Part shown: positions 28,523 through 36,962 of the stretch, piece by piece
How the letters are laid out: each line of letters begins with the position of its first letter
Position numbering within the stretch: the first letter of the stretch is position 1
Source: Rhodoferax bucti
GTDB taxonomy: Bacteria; Pseudomonadota; Gammaproteobacteria; Burkholderiales; Burkholderiaceae_C
Assembly (NCBI RefSeq): GCF_005876985.1
Contig: NZ_VAHD01000004.1
Span: 186,001-250,000, forward strand
Reading direction: 5' to 3'
Length of the DNA stretch: 64,000 nucleotides
Translations under genes and position numbers: made by a program
The notes under the pieces: generated by a model
Database searches by the model: none
What the model saw: the letters and a program-made list of their open reading frames with translations, nothing else
Told to the model about the DNA's origin: nothing

Positions 28523-28556
28523 AAGCCCTGCAACTTCGGTTGCAGGGCTTTTTTTA
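28523..28556 (+). terminator. Rho-independent terminator of acnB
   Basis: AGCCCTGCAAC pairs with GTTGCAGGGCT around a TTCG tetraloop and is followed by seven T. Confidence 0.97.
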
Positions 28557-28571
28557 TAGGCAGCGGGATAA

Positions 28572-28946
28572 TTGGGAAATGAGTTTTTGTCCTCCATTCC
28601 CTTTTCTGTGCAGACGGTGCTGCTGCTCGTCCTGAGCAATGTGTTCATGACATTTGCTTGGTACGGGCACTTGAAGAACCTGGCCACTGCGCCCTGGTAC
28701 GCCGCGGCCATGGTCAGCTGGGGTATCGCGTTGTTTGAGTACTTGTTGCAAGTGCCGGCGAACCGCATAGGCTTTCAGCAGGCAGGCTTTTCGATTGCGC
28801 AACTCAAAATCATGCAAGAGGTCATCACGCTCACCGTGTTTTTGCCCTTTGCCATGGTGTACATGAAGCAGCCCTTCAAAATGGATTTTGTCTGGGCCGG
28901 GCTTTGCATGGTGGGCGCGGTGTACTTCATCTTTCGGGCTCCGTAA
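28572..28946 (+). CDS. DUF486 (DMT-like) small membrane protein
   Basis: This protein of about 120 residues has four hydrophobic segments spanning almost its whole length. It matches the DUF486 family of DMT-superfamily-like proteins (SNVFMTFAWYGHLKNL near residue 23; GWAGL-like FVWAGLCMVGAVYF at the end). Its substrate is unknown. No in-frame ATG is present; TTG at 28572 or TTG at 28587 could be the start, so the N-terminus is uncertain. It is a single gene between the acnB terminator and the phosphate transport genes. Confidence 0.75.
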   Translation: MGNEFLSSIPFSVQTVLLLVLSNVFMTFAWYGHLKNLATAPWYAAAMVSWGIALFEYLLQVPANRIGFQQAGFSIAQLKIMQEVITLTVFLPFAMVYMKQPFKMDFVWAGLCMVGAVYFIFRAP

Positions 28947-28976
28947 CCGCCTGAAACCCACAAGGCTATAGGCGGT

Positions 28977-28989
28977 TAAACTCGCGGGC
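28977..28989 (+). promoter_or_regulatory. Candidate promoter of the DUF47-pit operon
   Basis: TAAACT (28977-28982) is followed by CGC and GGGC. The 20 bases from here closely match the mdh promoter (TAAACTCTCGGGCATTCT versus TAAACTCGCGGGCATTCT). The -35 region is weak. Confidence 0.5.
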
Positions 28990-29039
28990 ATTCTTAAATC
29001 AGTCACATGGCTGACATATTTAACCGTTAGGAGCCCCGC

Positions 29040-29687
29040 ATGTTGTTTGGAAAGCTGTTGCCTCGTGAAGGCAATTTTTTTGAGATGTTCAATCAGCATG
29101 CGGACCGCATCGTGGAGGCGGCTCAGGCGTTTTCCAAGTTGGTGGCTAATTACAGCGATGCCGACTTGCGTGCCAAATACAACCAGGAAGTGGACGATGC
29201 GGAGCGTGCGGCTGATCGTGTGACGCACGAGGTGAACAAGGCCATCCACATCACTTTCATTACGCCGATTGATCGTGAGCAGATTCACTCGCTGATCAAC
29301 ACCATGGACGATGTGGCTGACCTGATCCAGGACTCTGCGGAAACCATGGCGCTTTACGATGTGCGCGTGATGACGGAAGAAATCGTCCGTTTGACCGATC
29401 TGAGCGTCAAATGCTGCGAACGTCTGCGCGATGCTGTGAAATTGCTGGCGGATATTGCCGACACGGCAACGGCTGAAGCCGCATTGAAAACCTGCGAAGA
29501 AATCGACCGTCTGGAGTCGGATGCCGACCGCGTGATGCGTACGGCCATGAGCAAGTTGTTCCGCGAACAGGAAGATGTGCGCGAGCTGATCAAGCTCAAG
29601 GCCATTTACGAGCTGCTGGAAACCATCACCGACAAGTGTGAAGACGTAGCCAATGTGATCGAGGGCATCATCCTCGAGAACTCCTGA
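29040..29687 (+). CDS. DUF47 family (PhoU-like) phosphate transport accessory protein
   Basis: This 215-residue, mostly helical protein belongs to the DUF47/YkaA family related to PhoU and is usually encoded next to Pit transporters. Conserved features are FFEMFNQHADRIVEAA at the start, HITFITPIDREQIHSL near residue 70 and repeated E/DxxxD metal-binding helices (DDVADLI, DRLESDADRVM, DKCEDVANVIE). It is the first gene of a two-gene operon with pit, 22 bp apart, and probably modulates Pit activity. Confidence 0.93.
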   Translation: MLFGKLLPREGNFFEMFNQHADRIVEAAQAFSKLVANYSDADLRAKYNQEVDDAERAADRVTHEVNKAIHITFITPIDREQIHSLINTMDDVADLIQDSAETMALYDVRVMTEEIVRLTDLSVKCCERLRDAVKLLADIADTATAEAALKTCEEIDRLESDADRVMRTAMSKLFREQEDVRELIKLKAIYELLETITDKCEDVANVIEGIILENS

Positions 29688-29709
29688 TTCAACCCGCAGG
29701 CTTACTACG

Positions 29710-30720
29710 ATGGAACAAGTCCAGACAGCCCTGTGGGTCGTGGCCCTGTTGGTGGCACTCGCGCTGATGTTCGACTTCATGAACGGGTTTCATGATGCGG
29801 CGAACTCGATCGCGACCGTGGTGTCCACCGGCGTGCTCAAGCCCGGTCAGGCGGTGATTTTTGCTGCCTTTTTCAACTTTATTGCCATTTTTATCTTCCA
29901 CCTGAGCGTTGCCGCGACGGTAGGCAAGGGCATTGTGCAACCCGGTGTGGTGGATACCCATGTGGTGTTCGGCGCATTGGTGGGAGCCATTACCTGGAAC
30001 GTGATCACTTGGTACTACGGCATTCCCAGCAGTTCCTCGCATGCGTTGATCGGCGGCATTGTCGGCGCCGTGATTGCGAAAGCAGGTGCCAGTGCATTGA
30101 TTTCGGCAGGTATTCTGAAGACGGTTGCCTTTATTTTTGTGTCGCCTTTGTTGGGCTTCACACTGGGCTCGGCCATGATGGTTGCAGTGGCTTGGATTTT
30201 TCGTCGTGCCCGCCCGTCGCGGATTGACAAGTGGTTCCGCCGTCTGCAGTTGCTGAGCGCGGGCGCTTATAGCTTAGGCCATGGTGGCAATGACGCGCAA
30301 AAGACCATCGGCATTATCTGGATGATGCTGATTGCAACCGGCTATGTTTCTGCAAGCGACACTGCGCCACCCACTTGGACGATTGTGTCTTGTTACATCG
30401 CGATTGGTGCAGGCACCATGTTTGGCGGCTGGCGGATTGTGCGCACCATGGGCCAGAAAATTACCAAGCTCAAACCGGTGGGCGGCTTTTGTGCTGAAAC
30501 TGGTGGGGCCATGACACTGTTTCTGGCCACGGCGCTGGGCATTCCGGTGTCCACAACCCACACCATCACCGGCGCGATTGTGGGCGTGGGCTCCACCCAA
30601 CGCGCCAGTGCGGTGCGTTGGGGGGTAGCGGGCAACATCGTGTGGGCGTGGGTCCTGACCATTCCCGCCGCGGCTTTCGTCGCAGCGATCGCCTACTGGG
30701 TCAGTTTGCAGATTTTTTAA
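29710..30720 (+). CDS. Low-affinity inorganic phosphate transporter (Pit family)
   Basis: This 336-residue Pit-family transporter is an inner-membrane metal-phosphate/proton symporter. The duplicated family signatures are present: FDFMNGFHDAANSIATVVST near residue 20 and GAYSLGHGGNDAQKTIGI near residue 190, with PSSSSHALIGG and PVSTTHTITGAIVG in the two halves. About eight to ten membrane segments are visible. It is cotranscribed with the DUF47 gene. Its 3' end overlaps the convergent TM2-like gene by 20 bp. Confidence 0.95.
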   Translation: MEQVQTALWVVALLVALALMFDFMNGFHDAANSIATVVSTGVLKPGQAVIFAAFFNFIAIFIFHLSVAATVGKGIVQPGVVDTHVVFGALVGAITWNVITWYYGIPSSSSHALIGGIVGAVIAKAGASALISAGILKTVAFIFVSPLLGFTLGSAMMVAVAWIFRRARPSRIDKWFRRLQLLSAGAYSLGHGGNDAQKTIGIIWMMLIATGYVSASDTAPPTWTIVSCYIAIGAGTMFGGWRIVRTMGQKITKLKPVGGFCAETGGAMTLFLATALGIPVSTTHTITGAIVGVGSTQRASAVRWGVAGNIVWAWVLTIPAAAFVAAIAYWVSLQIF

Positions 30721-31168
30721 CGAGTTCTGCAGAGGCGGAGGAGGTGCTTTCTTGCATCTGGTACTCAAAAGAGCGCTGGATGCTGAAAGCCAAAGTGGCC
30801 ATCAAGACCGTGGTGCCAAGCCCCAAGGCGGCCACGAGGCCGCTGACGGTGAGCCAGTTGGTATCTCCTGATGGGCTTTCCGGTTGTTGTGGGTTGAAGC
30901 GGGCATTCCATTTCTCGGAGCTCATCAGTCCATAAATCAGGGCGTTTAGGGCGCAAGCCGCCAAAACAAAGCCCAGCAAAGGCATCAGCAGCCAACTTAG
31001 TTGGTCATCCACTCCGAGGCTGCGTGCCCGCAGCACCCCATACAGCCCCAGCAGGGTAGGAACGGGAGCGAGCTTGGCAATCCAGTCGTAGCGTCCCAGG
31101 TACAGCCGGTGCAGGCCAAGCGCGCCCACCGTGAGTGTTAGCCAGACGGCCAGCGTTTTGTTTTTCAT
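30701..31168 (-). CDS. TM2-like membrane protein
   Basis: This 155-residue protein starts MKNKTLAVWLTLTVGALGLH, followed by RLYLGRYDWIAKL, a TM2-domain-like pattern (hydrophobic segment, GxHRFYLG-like turn). Two more hydrophobic segments follow near residues 65 and 120, with a hydrophilic C-terminus. The function of such proteins is not known. An upstream extension to 31240 overlaps the acetyltransferase gene and is not supported; the ATG at 31168 overlaps its stop by 4 bp. Confidence 0.7.
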   Translation of the reverse strand: MKNKTLAVWLTLTVGALGLHRLYLGRYDWIAKLAPVPTLLGLYGVLRARSLGVDDQLSWLLMPLLGFVLAACALNALIYGLMSSEKWNARFNPQQPESPSGDTNWLTVSGLVAALGLGTTVLMATLAFSIQRSFEYQMQESTSSASAELVKKSAN

Positions 31169-31698
31169 GCGGCGGAGTCTACGGGAGGCGTGCTGTGTCC
31201 TGCGCCAATGGCTTTTTCCATCAGCACGATGTCCAGCCATCGATCAAACTTCCAACCGCAGGCAGCGATCACGCCCACTTTGTCATAGCCGCAACTGGTA
31301 TGCACGCCAATCGATCCGGCATTGGCAGAGTCTCCGATGACGGCAATCAACTTGCGCACGCCGCAGCGCTCGGCTTGCGCCATCAATTCAGTGAGTAGCA
31401 GCTTTCCGAGTCCTTTGCCGTGGGATTCTGGTGCGAGATAAATGGAGTCTTCCGCGGAAAACCGGTACGCAGGGCGCGGTTTGAACCAATTGCAATACGC
31501 AAAGCCCGCGACTTTGCCCTCTATTTCTGCGACCAGATAGGGGAGGCCTTTGGCCAATACATCTGCCCGCCGGTTACGCATATCGTCTTCCGTGGGGGGC
31601 GTGGTTTCAAACGTGCCGGTTCCTGTCAGTACATGGTGGGCATAGATGGCGCTGATGGCGTGGATGTCGGCTTCTGTGCTGGGGCGGATTGTGGTCAT
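31165..31698 (-). CDS. GNAT family N-acetyltransferase (MnaT/Pat type)
   Basis: This 177-residue GNAT-fold enzyme resembles phosphinothricin/methionine-sulfone N-acetyltransferases. The acetyl-CoA-binding motif is ESHGKGLGKLLLTELM near residues 90-105, and the family pattern FAYCNWFKPRPAYRFSAEDS is near residue 65. Such enzymes acetylate amino acids or their analogues; the natural substrate here is unknown. It is followed by the TM2-like gene with an ATGA overlap and is divergent from rpsP. Confidence 0.88.
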   Translation of the reverse strand: MTTIRPSTEADIHAISAIYAHHVLTGTGTFETTPPTEDDMRNRRADVLAKGLPYLVAEIEGKVAGFAYCNWFKPRPAYRFSAEDSIYLAPESHGKGLGKLLLTELMAQAERCGVRKLIAVIGDSANAGSIGVHTSCGYDKVGVIAACGWKFDRWLDIVLMEKAIGAGHSTPPVDSAA

Positions 31699-31722
31699 GA
31701 AATAGATAACGCTATAATGGAG
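31689..31722 (+). promoter_or_regulatory. rpsP operon promoter
   Basis: TTGTGG (31689-31694) and TATAAT (31713-31718) are spaced 18 bp apart and followed by GGA and GGGC. The rpsP ATG is about 95 bp downstream. Confidence 0.7.
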
Positions 31723-31815
31723 GGCTATTCAGAGTGTCACTGGCCGGGTGGTCAGTTGCGTGTCTCAAACTCTGAGTTCAAGGCTGAATTCTCTCAGCTA
31801 CCCAAAGGATAAATC

Positions 31816-32067
31816 ATGGTCGTCATTCGACTCGCTCGTGGTGGTGCAAAAGCCCGCCCGTTTTTCAATATCGTTGTTGCTGACAAGCGCACCCGTCGCG
31901 ACGGCCGCTTCATCGAGCGTATCGGGTTCTACAACCCTATCGCCAAGGAAAACGAAGAAAGCATCCGTATTGCGCAAGACCGCTTGACCTACTGGAAGGG
32001 CGTTGGCGCACAGGCATCTCCTACCGTGGAACGCCTGATCAACCAAGCCGCTAAAAAAGCTGCTTAA
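31816..32067 (+). CDS. rpsP: Small-subunit ribosomal protein bS16
   Basis: This 83-residue ribosomal protein is recognised by [20 protein letters not shown] followed by [18 protein letters not shown]. It is the first gene of the classical rpsP-rimM-trmD-rplS order. The start has AAAGGA upstream. Its leader of about 90 bases may carry regulatory structure. Confidence 0.98.
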   Translation: MVVIRLARGGAKARPFFNIVVADKRTRRDGRFIERIGFYNPIAKENEESIRIAQDRLTYWKGVGAQASPTVERLINQAAKKAA

Positions 32068-32121
32068 TGGTGTAACCGGCGTGCGTCGCTTGGCGCCGTA
32101 CGCCGGTTGATATTCCCACCC

Positions 32122-32685
32122 ATGCTCACAGGACTCGAAGTCGCCGAATTGCCGGCAGACGCCATCGAAGTCGGTCGCATTGCGGACGCTTGGGGTATCA
32201 AAGGCTGGTTCAAAGTCCTGCCTTACAGTGCTCATCCCGAAGCACTTTTTTCTGCGCGCCAGTGGTACTTGCTGCCTACTGAAAAAGGGGTAAAGCCTTT
32301 TTCTGGCACTGCGCTCATGGCGGTCAAAGAATCCAAAGTCCATTCTGACTCGGTGGTCGCTTGTGCGGCCGGCATTGAGGACAGGAATGGCGCCGAAGCC
32401 CTCAAAGGCTCCCGTATTTTTATCTCGCGCGCGACTTTCCCCAAAGCTGCTGCGGACGAGTTTTATTGGGTCGATCTGATTGGCTTGCAGGTGGTCAATC
32501 GCGAAGATGAGCCGCTGGGTGTAGTCCGTGAGCTGATGTCGACGGGGCCGCAAACGGTCTTGGTCATCGAAGCCATGCAGGACGGCAAACCGGTCGAACG
32601 AATGATTCCCTTCGTTTCTGCTTACGTTGACGACGTCAGTTTGGCCGACAAGACCATCCGCGTGGACTGGCAACTGGACTATTGA
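32122..32685 (+). CDS. rimM: Ribosome maturation factor RimM
   Basis: RimM (187 residues) binds S19 and assists 30S head assembly and 16S processing. The N-terminal beta-barrel (VGRIADAWGIKGWFKVLPYS) and the C-terminal PRC-barrel (EFYWVDLIGLQVVN, then IPFVSAYVDDVSL) are both present. The ATG at 32122 is preferred over an upstream in-frame TTG at 32107. It is 54 bp after rpsP. Confidence 0.96.
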   Translation: MLTGLEVAELPADAIEVGRIADAWGIKGWFKVLPYSAHPEALFSARQWYLLPTEKGVKPFSGTALMAVKESKVHSDSVVACAAGIEDRNGAEALKGSRIFISRATFPKAAADEFYWVDLIGLQVVNREDEPLGVVRELMSTGPQTVLVIEAMQDGKPVERMIPFVSAYVDDVSLADKTIRVDWQLDY

Positions 32686-32695
32686 GGCGCCTGCT

Positions 32696-33442
32696 GTGCG
32701 CTTCGACATCATCACGCTTTTTCCCGAGCTGTTTGCGCCCTTGCTGACGGCAGGCATCACACGCCGCGCCTACGAGAGTGGTTTGATGGATGTGCACCTT
32801 CACAATCCCCGCGACTTCGCATCTGGCAATTACCGCCGGGTCGACGATCGTCCCTTCGGTGGCGGCCCTGGCATGGTGATGATGGCCGAGCCCTTGGAGG
32901 CTGCCTTGCTGGCGATTCGCGCGCAGCGCAGTGATGCCGCTCCTGTCGTACTGTTTTCCCCCATCGGTCAGCCCTTGCACCATGCTGCCGTGGAGCAATG
33001 GTCCCGCAGCGACGGCGCCATTTTGCTATGTGGCCGCTACGAGGGCATAGACCAGCGTTTTATCGACCGGTATGTGGATCTCCAGATCAGCCTCGGCGAC
33101 TTCGTGTTGTCGGGTGGAGAGATCGCTGCCATGGCGTTGTTGGATGCGGTGGCGCGTCTGCAGCCGGGCGTGCTGTCTGATGCAGATAGCCATCACCAAG
33201 ATAGCTTCAACCCCGCGTTGGACGGCTTGCTGGATTGTCCGCACTACACCCGTCCGGAGGAGTGGTCCGGCATGCCGGTACCCCCGGTGTTGATGTCGGG
33301 CCACCATGCGCGTATTGAGGAGTGGCGGCGTGCCCAGCGCCTGCAATTGACGGCAGCGCATCGTCCGGATATTTTGGAGGCTGCCCGGAGTCAGGGGCTC
33401 ATTACCGCCAAGGAAGAGCGGATGTTGCAGGCCAAGGATTGA
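32696..33442 (+). CDS. trmD: tRNA (guanine-N1-)-methyltransferase
   Basis: TrmD (248 residues) methylates G37 of tRNAs. It starts VRFDIITLFPELFAPL with GTG, 10 bp after rimM and preceded by GAGG. The trefoil-knot SAM site is visible as LLCGRYEGIDQRFIDR near residue 110 and GDFVLSGGEIAAM near residue 135. Length is normal. The 3' end contains the rplS promoter. Confidence 0.96.
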   Translation: MRFDIITLFPELFAPLLTAGITRRAYESGLMDVHLHNPRDFASGNYRRVDDRPFGGGPGMVMMAEPLEAALLAIRAQRSDAAPVVLFSPIGQPLHHAAVEQWSRSDGAILLCGRYEGIDQRFIDRYVDLQISLGDFVLSGGEIAAMALLDAVARLQPGVLSDADSHHQDSFNPALDGLLDCPHYTRPEEWSGMPVPPVLMSGHHARIEEWRRAQRLQLTAAHRPDILEAARSQGLITAKEERMLQAKD

Positions 33443-33458
33443 ATTGGCTATAATCGAG
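33425..33458 (+). promoter_or_regulatory. rplS promoter inside the end of trmD
   Basis: TTGCAG (33425-33430) and TATAAT (33449-33454) are 18 bp apart and followed by CGA and GGGC. It resembles the rpsP promoter around the -10 box (GCTATAATNGAGGGCTA) and could give rplS its own transcription. Confidence 0.65.
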
Positions 33459-33556
33459 GGCTAACCGATCCTCTGCCCGGCCAGATAACAAACTTTTTTG
33501 GGTTTGATATTGGCGCCAATTCCGGTGCCGGCGCGAGCAAGATCACGAAGGAAACT

Positions 33557-33931
33557 ATGAGCAACATCATCCAAGCGCTCGAGCAGGAAGAAATCGCCCG
33601 CCTCGGCAAAACAATCCCCGAATTCGCACCCGGCGACACCGTTGTCGTGAGCGTGAACGTGGTTGAAGGTAACCGCAAGCGCGTGCAGGCTTACGAAGGC
33701 GTGGTTATCGCCAAGCGTAACCGTGGCCTGAACAGTGGCTTCATCGTGCGCAAGATCTCCAGCGGCGAAGGCGTGGAACGTACATTCCAAACCTACTCTC
33801 CTCTGATCGCCAGCATCGAAGTCAAGCGTCGTGGTGACGTGCGTCGTGCCAAGCTGTACTACCTCCGTGACCGTAGCGGCAAGTCTGCTCGTATCAAGGA
33901 AAAGCTGCCAGCGAAGAAGACTGCTGCGTAA
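33557..33931 (+). CDS. rplS: Large-subunit ribosomal protein bL19
   Basis: L19 (124 residues) is identified by [20 protein letters not shown] near residue 22 and [20 protein letters not shown] near residue 57. The family's C-terminal [16 protein letters not shown] is present. It closes the ribosomal run and is followed by a strong terminator. Confidence 0.98.
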   Translation: MSNIIQALEQEEIARLGKTIPEFAPGDTVVVSVNVVEGNRKRVQAYEGVVIAKRNRGLNSGFIVRKISSGEGVERTFQTYSPLIASIEVKRRGDVRRAKLYYLRDRSGKSARIKEKLPAKKTAA

Positions 33932-33951
33932 TCTGCTGCAAGTTCTTTGTG

Positions 33952-33987
33952 AAAGCCGCCCCGGTGTCAAGCTGTGGCGGCTTTTTT
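33952..33987 (+). terminator. Rho-independent terminator of rplS
   Basis: AAAGCCGCC pairs with GGCGGCTTTTTT around an 15-base loop, directly after rplS. Confidence 0.9.
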
Positions 33988-34001
33988 CATGGGAAGCAAA
34001 C

Positions 34002-34688
34002 TTGACTACCTCCGCCCGCACATTGCCTGCCTTCGATCCACGCCGCGTTCCCGTGTTGGAAGTAGGCCGCCACTTGCCTGCAGTGTCTGCCGCAGCGCTC
34101 CTGCCGGATGCTTTGCGACAGCGGTTCAGGCACCCTCCGGTCTGGTCCCCTGAGCTTCGTGCAGAGTTCAAGTTTTCGGAACGGGAGCCAGCCCATGCCT
34201 CCGTGCTGATCCCCATTGTGTTGCGCGAGCAACCCATGGTGTTGCTCACCCAGCGCACCGCCCATCTTTCAAGCCACTCTGGGCAGGTTGCCTTTCCGGG
34301 GGGCAAGGCCGACGCTACGGACGTAGATGCGGTCGCCACCGCCTTGCGCGAGGCGCAGGAAGAGGTAGGCTTGAACCCCGCATCCGTCGAAGTGCTGGGA
34401 ATTTTGCCCCACTACACCACGGGCAGTGCCTTCATCGTGACCCCAGTGGTGGCATTGGTGGAGCCCTCCATCCAACTCACGCCCAACCCGGATGAGGTCG
34501 CCCATCTGTTTGAGGTGCCCTTGAGTTTTTTGATGAACCCCGCCCACCACCGCCGTCATCGCATGCAATGGGAGGGGGCCAGCCGCGAGTGGTATTCCAT
34601 GCCGTATGAAGCGCAGGGCATGGAGTGGTTCATCTGGGGCGCGACGGCTGGCATGTTGCGCAACTTCTACCACTTCTTGCGTGCCTGA
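34002..34688 (+). CDS. Nudix hydrolase, CoA pyrophosphatase type
   Basis: This protein of about 228 residues has a Nudix box near residues 105-128 (FPGGKADATDVDAV, then ATALREAQEEVGL) preceded by LLTQRTAHLSSHSGQVAF, the pattern of CoA/acyl-CoA pyrophosphatases (NudL/YeaB type). The frame has no good ATG at the expected place; TTG at 34002 with GGGAAG six bases upstream is my choice, while a longer frame from 33831 would overlap rplS and its terminator. It stands alone between the ribosomal genes and the CobD/CbiB-like gene. Confidence 0.85.
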   Translation: MTTSARTLPAFDPRRVPVLEVGRHLPAVSAAALLPDALRQRFRHPPVWSPELRAEFKFSEREPAHASVLIPIVLREQPMVLLTQRTAHLSSHSGQVAFPGGKADATDVDAVATALREAQEEVGLNPASVEVLGILPHYTTGSAFIVTPVVALVEPSIQLTPNPDEVAHLFEVPLSFLMNPAHHRRHRMQWEGASREWYSMPYEAQGMEWFIWGATAGMLRNFYHFLRA

Positions 34689-34717
34689 GCGGGCGCATCG
34701 CTGGGTATGATCGGTCC

Positions 34718-35635
34718 ATGAGCTTCATCTCCATATTGCTGGCGCTGTTGTTGGAGCAGGCCAAGCCCCTGCCGCAGATCAATCCGGTGCACAACACCGT
34801 GCGCAACTGGGTCCGCTGGGTCTTGCGCAACTTCGATGCAGGCGCCACTCCCCATGCCTGGTTGGCGTGGTGCCTGGCCGCCTTGGGGCCTGCCTTGATC
34901 GTGTTGGCGGTGCACTGGTTGCTGATCTGGCAGCTCGGGTGGATTGCGGCAGCTGTGTGGAACGTAGTCATTCTGTATGCGACCTTGGGCTTTCGCCAGT
35001 TCAGCCACCATTTCACCCTGATCCGGGACGCCTTGCTCGCAGGTGATGAGGCCGCGGCACGCGCTGCCTTGGCCAGCTGGAAGCGCATGGATGCCAGTGA
35101 GTTGCCTCGTAGTGAAATTGTCCGCCACGTGATCGAGCACTCGGTGTTGAGCGCGCACCGGCATGTGTTTGGCGTGTTTGTCTGGTATTCCATCCTCGCT
35201 GCTTTGGGCCTGGGTCCGGCTGGCGCGGTGTTTTACCGCGTCACCGAGTATTTGGCCGTGTTTGCCAAGCGTGCCCCCAAGCCTGAGCTTCCACCGGTGA
35301 GCGATGCGGTGCGCGAGCGGGCTTTGCGTGCATGGGAAGCCATCGACTGGCTCCCGGCCCGTGTCACGGCCCTGAGTTTTGCATTCGTTGGCAGTTTTGA
35401 AGATGCGGTGGACAGCTGGCGCCGGCATGAGGCGGCCCACCCCTTGGACAACGATGGCGTGGTGCTGGCGGCCACGGCCGGTGCGGTCAATGTCCGTTTG
35501 GGCGAAGAGGTGGACGCCGCAGCCCTCACGCCCGAGCCGGCCCACCTGCGGGCGGTGGTTGGCCTCGTGTGGCGCACCGTGGTGATGTGGATGGTGTTCC
35601 TGGCCCTGCTGTCGCTGGCACGCCTGATCGGCTGA
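34718..35635 (+). CDS. CobD/CbiB family membrane protein
   Basis: This 305-residue protein has hydrophobic segments near residues 1-15, 50-90, 155-175 and at the C-terminus. It resembles the CobD/CbiB (adenosylcobinamide-phosphate synthase)/AmpE superfamily (LLEQAKPLPQINPVHNTVRN at the start). No other cobalamin genes are nearby, so a role in cobalamin synthesis is doubtful; such proteins are conserved beside rsgA in Burkholderiales with unknown function. The ATG at 34718 is chosen because it opens the hydrophobic N-terminus and avoids overlap with the Nudix gene. Confidence 0.8.
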   Translation: MSFISILLALLLEQAKPLPQINPVHNTVRNWVRWVLRNFDAGATPHAWLAWCLAALGPALIVLAVHWLLIWQLGWIAAAVWNVVILYATLGFRQFSHHFTLIRDALLAGDEAAARAALASWKRMDASELPRSEIVRHVIEHSVLSAHRHVFGVFVWYSILAALGLGPAGAVFYRVTEYLAVFAKRAPKPELPPVSDAVRERALRAWEAIDWLPARVTALSFAFVGSFEDAVDSWRRHEAAHPLDNDGVVLAATAGAVNVRLGEEVDAAALTPEPAHLRAVVGLVWRTVVMWMVFLALLSLARLIG

Positions 35636-35668
35636 TTCCGGCGGGTTGCCAACAAGCCCAGCTAGTGG

Positions 35669-36598
35669 CTAGTACCGGGTTTGGGATAGCTCGGCAAATA
35701 AATCGCTATAAATTTTGTAGCGGTTAGCGCTGATTCCACCTGCGCCAGAGGCCTCTTTCATTTGATTTAATACGCCGCAGCCGGGTTCATGCAGATGGCT
35801 GCAGTTGTAAAACTTGCAGTCACCCGCGTGGGCCTTGATGTCAGGCATCAAACCGGCCAGGTGCATGGGGTCAATGTGGTTGAGCCCGAATTCCTGGAAG
35901 CCTGGTGAATCAATCACTGCTGTGGTTTTGGCCTCGTCCACCCAATACAGGCTGGTACTGGTAGTGGTGTGTTTGCCCGAATTCAGGGCGGTAGAGATTT
36001 CATTGGTCAACACGTCGGCATGCGGCAGCAGCCGGTTGATGAGCGTGCTTTTGCCGGAGCCCGAGGGGCCGAGCACCAGGGTGGTTTTGCCCTGCATCAG
36101 CTCCAGCAACAGCGCCAGTTCGGTGGCGGGCGCGCCTTCCGCCTTGGGCTTGAGTGCCAAGGGCAGCAGGGTGTAGCCCATGTTGCGGTAGATGCCCAGC
36201 CGGTCCCACGCCCGCCCGAAGGGCTCTGCCAAATCGCTCTTGTTCAAGGCGATGATGGGGCGGATGCGCTCGGCCTCTGCGGCAATCAAGGCCCGTGACA
36301 GCTGGCTCTCCGAAAACTCGGGCTCTGCCGCGATCAAAATCAGCACCTGGTCGAGGTTCGCGGCAAATGACTTGGTGCGGATTTCGTCCTGCCGGTAAAA
36401 CAGGTTACGCCGGGGCAGCACCTTTTCAATGGTGCCTTCATCCTGCGTCGCCTTCCAGAGCACTTGGTCGCCCACCACGGTGACGCTCTTCTTTCCGCGG
36501 GGGTGGCAGATCAGGCGACGGCCATCGGGTGTTTCTACCCACACATGGCGTCCATGGCCCGCCACGACCAAGCCGGGTTCAAGCAGGTGCTGATTCAA
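35669..36598 (-). CDS. rsgA: Ribosome small subunit-dependent GTPase A
   Basis: RsgA (about 309 residues) is a circularly permuted GTPase that assists late 30S maturation. The N-terminal OB domain (GRHVWVETPDGRRLICH) is followed by G4 NKSD near residue 120, G1 GPSGSGKST near residue 180 and the zinc knuckle CKFYNCSHLHEPGCGV near residue 265. No ATG fits; TTG at 36598, 11 bp after phhB, is chosen. A family A repeat encodes about residues 282-298 near the C-terminus in a different frame from the other copies. Confidence 0.92.
   Translation of the reverse strand: MNQHLLEPGLVVAGHGRHVWVETPDGRRLICHPRGKKSVTVVGDQVLWKATQDEGTIEKVLPRRNLFYRQDEIRTKSFAANLDQVLILIAAEPEFSESQLSRALIAAEAERIRPIIALNKSDLAEPFGRAWDRLGIYRNMGYTLLPLALKPKAEGAPATELALLLELMQGKTTLVLGPSGSGKSTLINRLLPHADVLTNEISTALNSGKHTTTSTSLYWVDEAKTTAVIDSPGFQEFGLNHIDPMHLAGLMPDIKAHAGDCKFYNCSHLHEPGCGVLNQMKEASGAGGISANRYKIYSDLFAELSQTRY
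35705..35753 (+). repeat. Dispersed repeat family A, copy 7 (rsgA 3' end)
   Basis: GCTAT, TTGTAGCGGTTAGCGC and GCGCCAGAGGCC are recognisable. It is translated on the minus strand as SGAGGISANRYKIYS inside RsgA, one base out of phase with the other copies read from that strand. Confidence 0.7.
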
Positions 36599-36608
36599 AG
36601 GGCGGTAC

Positions 36609-36950
36609 TCATGCGGTGGTGCCAGCCGGGCTCGTAGCCGTGCCGATGAGTGCATCCACCAGCGCGGCGCACTCAAAGTCAGAGCGGGATACACCCTGCA
36701 CGTCATGGGTGTTGAAGCGCACGCTGCAGCTGCTGTAGGTGAGCAAGAGTTCAGGATGGTGATCCTGCTGTTCTGCAATGTAGGCGACCGCGTTCACAAA
36801 GGCCATGGTCTTGAGAAAGTTCTCGAAGCGGTAGGTCTTTTCGATGGCGACATCCGCGCCGTCACCATAGAGCTTCCAGCCTTCGGTTTTGGCGAGGCTT
36901 GCTATGATTTGTGTAGCTGTTAGCGCAGTTCTGGCGGGGGCTGAAGGCAT
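36609..36950 (-). CDS. phhB: Pterin-4a-carbinolamine dehydratase
   Basis: This 113-residue PCD/DCoH-family enzyme dehydrates 4a-hydroxytetrahydropterin, recycling the cofactor of phenylalanine hydroxylase. The catalytic signature EQQDHHPELLLTYSSCSVRF near residues 60-79 contains the conserved histidines. No phenylalanine hydroxylase gene is in the window. The first 17 residues (MPSAPARTALTATQIIA) are encoded by a family A repeat. It lies between the Ste24-type protease gene and rsgA on one strand. Confidence 0.93.
   Translation of the reverse strand: MPSAPARTALTATQIIASLAKTEGWKLYGDGADVAIEKTYRFENFLKTMAFVNAVAYIAEQQDHHPELLLTYSSCSVRFNTHDVQGVSRSDFECAALVDALIGTATSPAGTTA
36901..36948 (+). repeat. Dispersed repeat family A, copy 8 (phhB 5' end)
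   Basis: GCTAT (36901-36905), GTAGCTGTTAGCGCA and a diverged GGGGCTGAAGGC end are visible. It encodes the N-terminus of PhhB on the minus strand, so the start codon region of that gene lies in the element. Confidence 0.7.
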
Positions 36951-36962
36951 ATTTTTATCAAT

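Noticed and set aside
25268..28768. A very long open frame on the minus strand opposite acnB and its neighbours
   Set aside because: It is the antisense shadow of GC-rich coding sequence; the translation is rich in His, Gly, Gln and Val without a domain, and the plus-strand genes are certain.
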